This document shows, in pieces, positions 59,721-64,000 of a DNA stretch of 64,000 nt. The notes under the pieces are model-generated. The model was not told the DNA's origin, did not search any database, and saw only the letters and a program-made list of their open reading frames with translations. Origin of the DNA: Frigoribacterium sp. VKM Ac-2836. GTDB taxonomy: Bacteria; Actinomycetota; Actinomycetes; Actinomycetales; Microbacteriaceae. A program made the position numbers and the translations under genes. Within the stretch, counting starts at the first letter, position 1, and each line of letters opens with the position of its first letter. Location: NCBI RefSeq assembly GCF_013248995.1, contig NZ_JABRPK010000001.1, positions 496,001 through 560,000 on the forward strand. Reading direction: 5' to 3'.

Positions 59721-61079
59721 TTACGAGGTGTAGCCGGCCTGGATCTCGCTGAGCACCGAGTCGGTGTCGGTGCCGTCGATCCAGTCGACCATGCCCTTCC
59801 AGAAGCTGTCGGAACCGACCGCCTTGGGCATCAGGTCCGAGCCGTCGAAGCGGAACTGGGTGTCGGTGCCCTGCAGGATCTCCACGGCGCCCTTCAGCAG
59901 GTCGCTGCCGGCGTTCTCGGGGTCGAGGCCCTTGTTGGCCGAGATGACGCCACCCAGCGAGACGCGGCTGTTGGCCCAGTCGGCGCTGGCGAGGTACGCC
60001 TGCACCTTGGCGGTGTCGTCGTCGTTCGAGAACGCGGCGACGAACTCGCCACCACCGGTGACCGCCGCCGGGTCACCTTCCTTCATCGGCGGGGTCAGGA
60101 AGGCCCAGACGTCGCCGTCCTCGGCGACCGTGGCGGGCTGACCGCTCGCGTTGTTCGCAGCGGTCAGGAAGCCCTCGAAGAACGAGGCCTGGTGGGTCAG
60201 GGCGCAGCTGCCGTTCGCCACGTTGGTGGCGACGTCTCCGAAGGCCGTCGAGTTGATGGACTTCACGTCGCCGTAGCCGGCGTTGACGAGGCTCGGGTCG
60301 AGCAGGATGTCGCCGACCGAGTCGAACGCGGCCTTGATCTCGGGGTCGGTGAACTTCGTGTCGCCCGCGACCCAGGAGTCGTAGACGTCGGGGCCGGCCT
60401 CGCGCAGGACGAGGTCCTCGATCCAGTCGGTCCCGGGCCACCCCGAGGCCTCACCCGAGTTGAAGCCGGCGCACCACGAGGGGCCGCCGGTCTTCTCCTG
60501 GATGGTCTTCGACAATGCGACGAGGTCGTCGTAGGTCTTGGGGACCCCGACGCCCCATTCCTTGAACTTGGCGGGGGAGTACCAGACGTATCCCTTGACG
60601 CTGGCCATCAACGGGGCGCCGTACTGCTTGCCGTCGACCTGGCCGTACTTCTGCCAGTCCTCGGACCAGCCCTCCTTCACGTTGGCGAGCGCGTCGTCGG
60701 GCAGTTCTTGCACCTTGCCCGAGGCCACCGTGTCGGCCAGCAGGCCGGGCTGGGGGAAGATCGCGAGGTCGGGGGTGTCGCCACCCTGCACCTTGATGCC
60801 GATCTGCTTCTCGAATTCTTTGTCGCCCGTGTACTTGATGTCGATGTCGTTGGCCTTCTCCCAATCGGCCCACGACTTCTCGAGCAGGGTCGCCTCGTCG
60901 CCGTTGATCGTGCCGTAGATGTTGACCACGCCGTCGGCCGTCCCGACGTCACCGGCGTTGCCCCCGCCCGCGTTCGGGTCGTTGGGGTCGGCCGAGCCGG
61001 AGCACCCGGCCAGAAGGAAGCTGGAGGCCGCCAGGATGGCCAGGGGCCCCGTGAAACGGCGGTGCAGGGATGCTCGCAT
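59721..61079 (-). CDS. Sugar-binding lipoprotein (AglE-like)
   Basis: A 452-residue extracellular solute-binding protein. The signal peptide ends in the lipobox LAGC with lipidated Cys26, followed by a Gly/Asn/Asp-rich linker. VNIYGTINGDEATLLEKSWADWEK begins the binding fold. GGDTPDLAIFPQPGLLADTV and PSWCAGFNSGEASGWPGTDWIEDL are features of the AglE-like alpha-glucoside-binding group. The cysteines in SWCAGF and NGSCALTH may form a disulfide. GAGGAGA lies 6 nt before the ATG. It is the first gene of the importer operon and is preceded by palindromes that may bind the LacI-type regulator. Confidence 0.9.
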   Translation of the reverse strand: MRASLHRRFTGPLAILAASSFLLAGCSGSADPNDPNAGGGNAGDVGTADGVVNIYGTINGDEATLLEKSWADWEKANDIDIKYTGDKEFEKQIGIKVQGGDTPDLAIFPQPGLLADTVASGKVQELPDDALANVKEGWSEDWQKYGQVDGKQYGAPLMASVKGYVWYSPAKFKEWGVGVPKTYDDLVALSKTIQEKTGGPSWCAGFNSGEASGWPGTDWIEDLVLREAGPDVYDSWVAGDTKFTDPEIKAAFDSVGDILLDPSLVNAGYGDVKSINSTAFGDVATNVANGSCALTHQASFFEGFLTAANNASGQPATVAEDGDVWAFLTPPMKEGDPAAVTGGGEFVAAFSNDDDTAKVQAYLASADWANSRVSLGGVISANKGLDPENAGSDLLKGAVEILQGTDTQFRFDGSDLMPKAVGSDSFWKGMVDWIDGTDTDSVLSEIQAGYTS

Positions 61080-61150
61080 TGGTTTCTCCTCGTTGAGTCG
61101 CAAGAGCGGACGACCCTCGTGCTGTCGATGGCGCCGTCCGCCGCGCATCG

Positions 61151-61170
61151 TCGTCGACGCGCGTCGACGA
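61151..61170. promoter_or_regulatory. Perfect 20-bp palindrome, likely operator of the LacI-type regulator
   Basis: TCGTCGACGC followed by its exact complement GCGTCGACGA, centred on CG as in LacI/GalR operators, lies 72 nt upstream of the binding-protein start, in the gap behind the regulator gene. It is the longest perfect palindrome that I noticed in an intergenic region here. Confidence 0.55.
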
Positions 61171-61171
61171 T

Positions 61172-61186
61172 GAGTGTCACACACTC
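61172..61186. promoter_or_regulatory. Second inverted repeat in the same control region
   Basis: GAGTGT and ACACTC are separated by CAC, only one base after the 20-bp palindrome. It could be a second half of a composite operator or part of the promoter. Confidence 0.35.
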
Positions 61187-61210
61187 GCAGATGGTGCGCA
61201 ACCGCGTCTG

Positions 61211-62242
61211 CTACCGACGTTCTCCGGCCGGAGCGGGGCCCGACGTGCCCCGGACCGTCAGCCGCGGCCGCACGACGACCTGGGGTGCCTCGTGGCGGAC
61301 GCCCTCGATCCGATCGACCAGGTCGTCGACGGCTGCCGCGGCGATCTCGCGGCCCGGTGGGTTGACCGTGGTCAGCGGCGGTGACGTCATCTCGGCGGCG
61401 AGGTCGCCGATGCTCAGGGCGACGACCGTCAGTTCGGCCGGGATCGCCCGACCGGCCGTCGCGGCGGCCTGCACGAAACCCGCGAGCGCCATCTCGTTGA
61501 AGGCGATGACGGCCGTCGGGGAGTGGGGGGACGCGGCGAACGCCTCGTAGGCCGCGCGACCCCCGGGCACCGAGTTGTCGGCGAGGTACGTCTCGAGGGT
61601 GACTCCGCGCCGTGCCACGGGATCGCGGAGGCCCGTCGTGGCTCGATCGAGCGGACCGGAGCCCCGCTCGGGTGCGGCGATCGCCTGGCTCAGGAAGAAG
61701 ACGTCCCGGTGCCCGAGGTCGGCGACATGGTCCACGGCCTGGCGGCCGAGCGACTCGTAGTCGGCGTCGACGAACCAGAGCCCGTCGGAGTCCTCGGGGC
61801 GTCCGATGTTGGTGAACGGCAGATGCGACCGCGACAGGACGACGACACGGTCGTCGCGAGCCGTGAGTTCCATCAGGATCACGCCGTCGACCAGTCCCTC
61901 GCTGACGAGGCTGCCCAGCCCCTCGACGTCGTCGATGGGGTTCGACCACAGCAGCAGGTGGTACCCCCGCTCCCTCGCCCGGTCGGTGGCCGCCGCGACG
62001 TACTCGAACTCGGACGACGTGACGCCTCGACGTCCGTAGGGGTAGTGCAGGGCGAGGATGCCGCCTCGTGCGCCGGCGAGTCCCCGGGCGAACGCGTTGG
62101 GCGTGTAGTTCAACTCGACCATCGCCGCTTCGACGCGACGGCGGGTGGCCGCGGAGATGGTCCGTCGGCCGCTGATGGCGTACGACACGGTGCTCGACGA
62201 GACGCCTGCCAGACGCGCCACGTCGTCACGGGTTGCCGGCAT
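61211..62242 (-). CDS. LacI-family transcriptional regulator of the second sugar importer
   Basis: A 343-residue regulator. The helix-turn-helix (RDDVARLAGVSSSTVSYAISG) begins at residue 4, followed by the hinge (NYTPNAFARGLAG) and the effector-binding domain. It lies directly upstream of the importer and is transcribed in the same direction, so local control is very likely. I chose the ATG at 62242: a TATGCT hexamer near 62280-62275 on the minus strand fits a -10 box, and it overlaps the earlier ATG (62278), which therefore cannot be in the mRNA. A GAGGTGG Shine-Dalgarno lies upstream. Confidence 0.92.
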   Translation of the reverse strand: MPATRDDVARLAGVSSSTVSYAISGRRTISAATRRRVEAAMVELNYTPNAFARGLAGARGGILALHYPYGRRGVTSSEFEYVAAATDRARERGYHLLLWSNPIDDVEGLGSLVSEGLVDGVILMELTARDDRVVVLSRSHLPFTNIGRPEDSDGLWFVDADYESLGRQAVDHVADLGHRDVFFLSQAIAAPERGSGPLDRATTGLRDPVARRGVTLETYLADNSVPGGRAAYEAFAASPHSPTAVIAFNEMALAGFVQAAATAGRAIPAELTVVALSIGDLAAEMTSPPLTTVNPPGREIAAAAVDDLVDRIEGVRHEAPQVVVRPRLTVRGTSGPAPAGERR

Positions 62243-62329
62243 TCTCGTCCACCTCGTCGTCGATCGTGTGCACAGCATACGAGCGACGGCCTCGCCGTCC
62301 GCGCGGCGGTCCGGCCCGGCGGTCGCTGC

Positions 62330-62974
62330 CTAGCTGGGCCACACGGGGCGGAACTGCACGCTGATGCGGGGCCCGACGGCTTTCTTGGTCTTGGCGATGG
62401 CGTGCTCGTGGGTTCGCTGGCAGCTGCCGCCCATGACGAGCAGGTCGCCGTGGCCGAGGGGGAACCTGCGGGTGGTGCCCGTCGACCGCGAGCGCACCGC
62501 GAGTGTTCGTGGTGCCCCGAGAGAGAGGATGCCCACCATCGTGTCGCGGTCGATCGTGCGCCCGACGTTGTCGCCGTGCCAGGCGATGCTGTCGTCACCG
62601 GTGCGGTAGAAGCACAGGCCCGCCCGGTCGAAGCGCTGCTCGACCGGGGTGCCGCGCTCGTGCGCGTAGTACGTGTTGAGGTCGTCGCGGGCCCGGGCCA
62701 ACACGGGGTCGGGCAGTGGCTCGCCCGCGCCGTAGGACGAGACCAGCCGCGGCACCTCGACCACCCGGTCGTACATCTGCCGCCGGTCGGCCCGCCACGG
62801 CACGTCGGTCACGAGGCGCTCGAAGAGGGCGTCGGAGTGCGACGCCCACCCCGGGACGACGTCGAGCCAGGCGCCCTCGCCCAGGTCGAGGTGGTCGACC
62901 CGCCCGACGAGCGGCGCGAGGTCGGGGCCGTCGGAGAGCCCGTCGAGCAGCGAGGCGGTGAAGGGGATGCTCAT
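62330..62974 (-). CDS. alkB: AlkB-family alpha-ketoglutarate-dependent dioxygenase
   Basis: A 214-residue Fe(II)/2-oxoglutarate dioxygenase that reverses alkylation damage in DNA or RNA by oxidative demethylation. The iron ligands are His133 and Asp135 (WHGDN) and the distal histidine in RTHEHAI, most likely His191. The 2-oxoglutarate-binding arginines are in RISVQFRP near the C-terminus. LCFYRTGDDSIAWHGDN matches the family well. On the minus strand TAGGGT (62986-62981) ends 6 nt before the ATG, suggesting a leaderless mRNA. No adjacent ada or ogt gene is seen. Confidence 0.93.
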   Translation of the reverse strand: MSIPFTASLLDGLSDGPDLAPLVGRVDHLDLGEGAWLDVVPGWASHSDALFERLVTDVPWRADRRQMYDRVVEVPRLVSSYGAGEPLPDPVLARARDDLNTYYAHERGTPVEQRFDRAGLCFYRTGDDSIAWHGDNVGRTIDRDTMVGILSLGAPRTLAVRSRSTGTTRRFPLGHGDLLVMGGSCQRTHEHAIAKTKKAVGPRISVQFRPVWPS

Positions 62975-63027
62975 GCCGACACCCTATGCGAAGATCGAAC
63001 ACGTGTTCGAATGCGACCGGACGTCGA

Positions 63028-64000
63028 TCACCCTCCGGTGGAATCCTGTACGACCGTCGATCGCTCGGGTGAGACCAGCTCGCGGGCGATCCCCTCGACG
63101 TCCACGTCGACCAGCCGTCCCGCCCAGACGGAGACCTGCAGCTCCGCGGCGTGCTGCCACAGAGCGCGCCCGCTCGACAGGTCGAACGCCACGAGCGTCG
63201 ACCGCCCGCCCGAGCTGCCGTACGCCAGGGCGTAGCCGACCGTGCGGCCCGCCGCCGCCAGCACGGCTCCGTCGGGCAGCGACACCCGGGAGCCGGCCGA
63301 GCCGGTGGAGCCGTCGAGCGCGCGCACCACGACCGGGCCGGGCCCGGCGGCGGTCGCGGTCGCGAAGACGCGGTCGTCGGTCTGTCCCGGCAGGCCGTCC
63401 ACGGCGGACGAGCTCGACGCCGGGTCCGTCCAGCGCACCTCTCCCGTCGAGAGGTCGAGACAGGTGACGGTCTGTGAGCGTACGTCGGTCACGGCCAGGC
63501 AGGACCGTGTCACCGAATAGCTGCCCCGGACCCCGCGGTCCGAGCTCCAGAGGCGCTCGCCGTCGGCGGTCAACGCCACGAAGCCGGCGTCTCCTCGTCC
63601 CGTGGCCGCGCCTCCTCGGGGGGCGTAGACGACGTCGTCGTGCACGACGTAGCCGATCAGTCGGTCGAGCCGCGCGGCCCAGGGTCGTTCGACGCCCGTG
63701 GCCAGGTCGACCTGGACGGTGCCGTCCGCTCCGGCCACCACGAGTCGGTCGCTCAGGGCGAGGGCGGTTCCCGCGGTCGAGGCGGCGCCGCTCCACACGA
63801 CCCGGTCGAGGTCGCGCGCGTCCCGGAGGTCGTATCGATAGACGCCGCCCACGCCCTGCTGCCGGCCGGTGACGACGACGGCTCCGACGGTCTGGAACTG
63901 GTCCCCGTCGCCGGCCGAGCCGGTCTCGACCACGTCGACGGGGCGACCCGTCTCGACCGACAACGTCAGCAGCACCTGCGCGCCGTCGGCCGAGGCTCGG
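63028..64000 (-). CDS. PQQ-type beta-propeller protein, C-terminal fragment
   Basis: The frame is open to the right edge, so only the last 323 residues are present. They consist of repeated beta-propeller blades of the PQQ/WD-like type, each with a pattern like AFDLSSGRALWQHAA or CLDLSTGEVRWTDPA (about every 40-45 residues). No catalytic residues are evident. The N-terminus, with a possible signal peptide or membrane anchor, is outside the window. Such proteins are often extracytoplasmic scaffolds in Actinobacteria. A GTG at 63975 gives an internal start but the open frame continues beyond it. Confidence 0.75.
   Translation of the reverse strand, partial: RASADGAQVLLTLSVETGRPVDVVETGSAGDGDQFQTVGAVVVTGRQQGVGGVYRYDLRDARDLDRVVWSGAASTAGTALALSDRLVVAGADGTVQVDLATGVERPWAARLDRLIGYVVHDDVVYAPRGGAATGRGDAGFVALTADGERLWSSDRGVRGSYSVTRSCLAVTDVRSQTVTCLDLSTGEVRWTDPASSSSAVDGLPGQTDDRVFATATAAGPGPVVVRALDGSTGSAGSRVSLPDGAVLAAAGRTVGYALAYGSSGGRSTLVAFDLSSGRALWQHAAELQVSVWAGRLVDVDVEGIARELVSPERSTVVQDSTGG

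Overview
The window reads as chromosomal DNA of a high-GC actinomycete, most likely a member of the Microbacteriaceae (Curtobacterium/Frigoribacterium/Clavibacter-like). The reasons are strongly GC-ending codons, frequent GTG starts, the order mtrA-mtrB-lpqB-comF-hpf-secA-Rv3235-like, a WhiB1 regulator, a PdtaS-type histidine kinase and sugar ABC importers without their own ATPases. Genus is inference. I see no insertion sequence, integrase, prophage, CRISPR array or rRNA.

Layout. 1-5.7 kb: end of a SpoIIM-family gene, then on the minus strand a DUF58/MoxR/DUF4350/DUF4129/membrane-protein operon of poorly known, envelope-related function. 5.8-10.9 kb: mtrA-mtrB-lpqB and comF. 11-18.5 kb: hpf, secA, an Rv3235-like gene, pdtaS, whiB1, a small membrane protein and a peroxiredoxin. 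18.6-27.2 kb: tRNA-Lys with a train of hairpins, an amino-acid permease, the proVWX glycine-betaine importer, a small unknown gene, an alpha/beta hydrolase, an MscS channel and a small membrane protein. 27.2-36.3 kb: an ArsB/NhaD-type permease, a sugar-phosphate isomerase-like protein with an unusual antisense tail, then a LacI regulator, a GH36 alpha-galactosidase and a sugar ABC importer. 36.3-47.2 kb: CorA, fructosamine kinase, otsAB (trehalose) and the Mrp antiporter operon with a fused A-B subunit. 47.3-56.5 kb: ilvD, ilvBN, ilvC, mtlD, two small membrane proteins and serA. 56.5-64 kb: a metallo-beta-lactamase-fold protein, tRNA-Glu, a second ATPase-less sugar importer (AglEFG-like) with its own LacI regulator, AlkB and the fragment of a beta-propeller protein.

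How the genes work together. Several systems serve osmotic and ionic balance (betaine uptake, MscS release, trehalose synthesis, Mrp antiport, CorA). Two regulator/importer modules plus a GH36 enzyme handle plant-type oligosaccharides. The Ilv and Ser genes supply branched-chain amino acids and serine.

The most interesting non-genic signals are: a dispersed GC-rich motif (core GGAGGCGCGG) that occurs in head-to-head pairs as terminator-like hairpins and singly beside promoters; a dozen genes whose start codon lies 6-7 nt after a -10-like hexamer, as expected of leaderless mRNAs; one divergent gene pair whose two -10 boxes overlap; and a short patch of atypical codons near the 3' end of ilvD.
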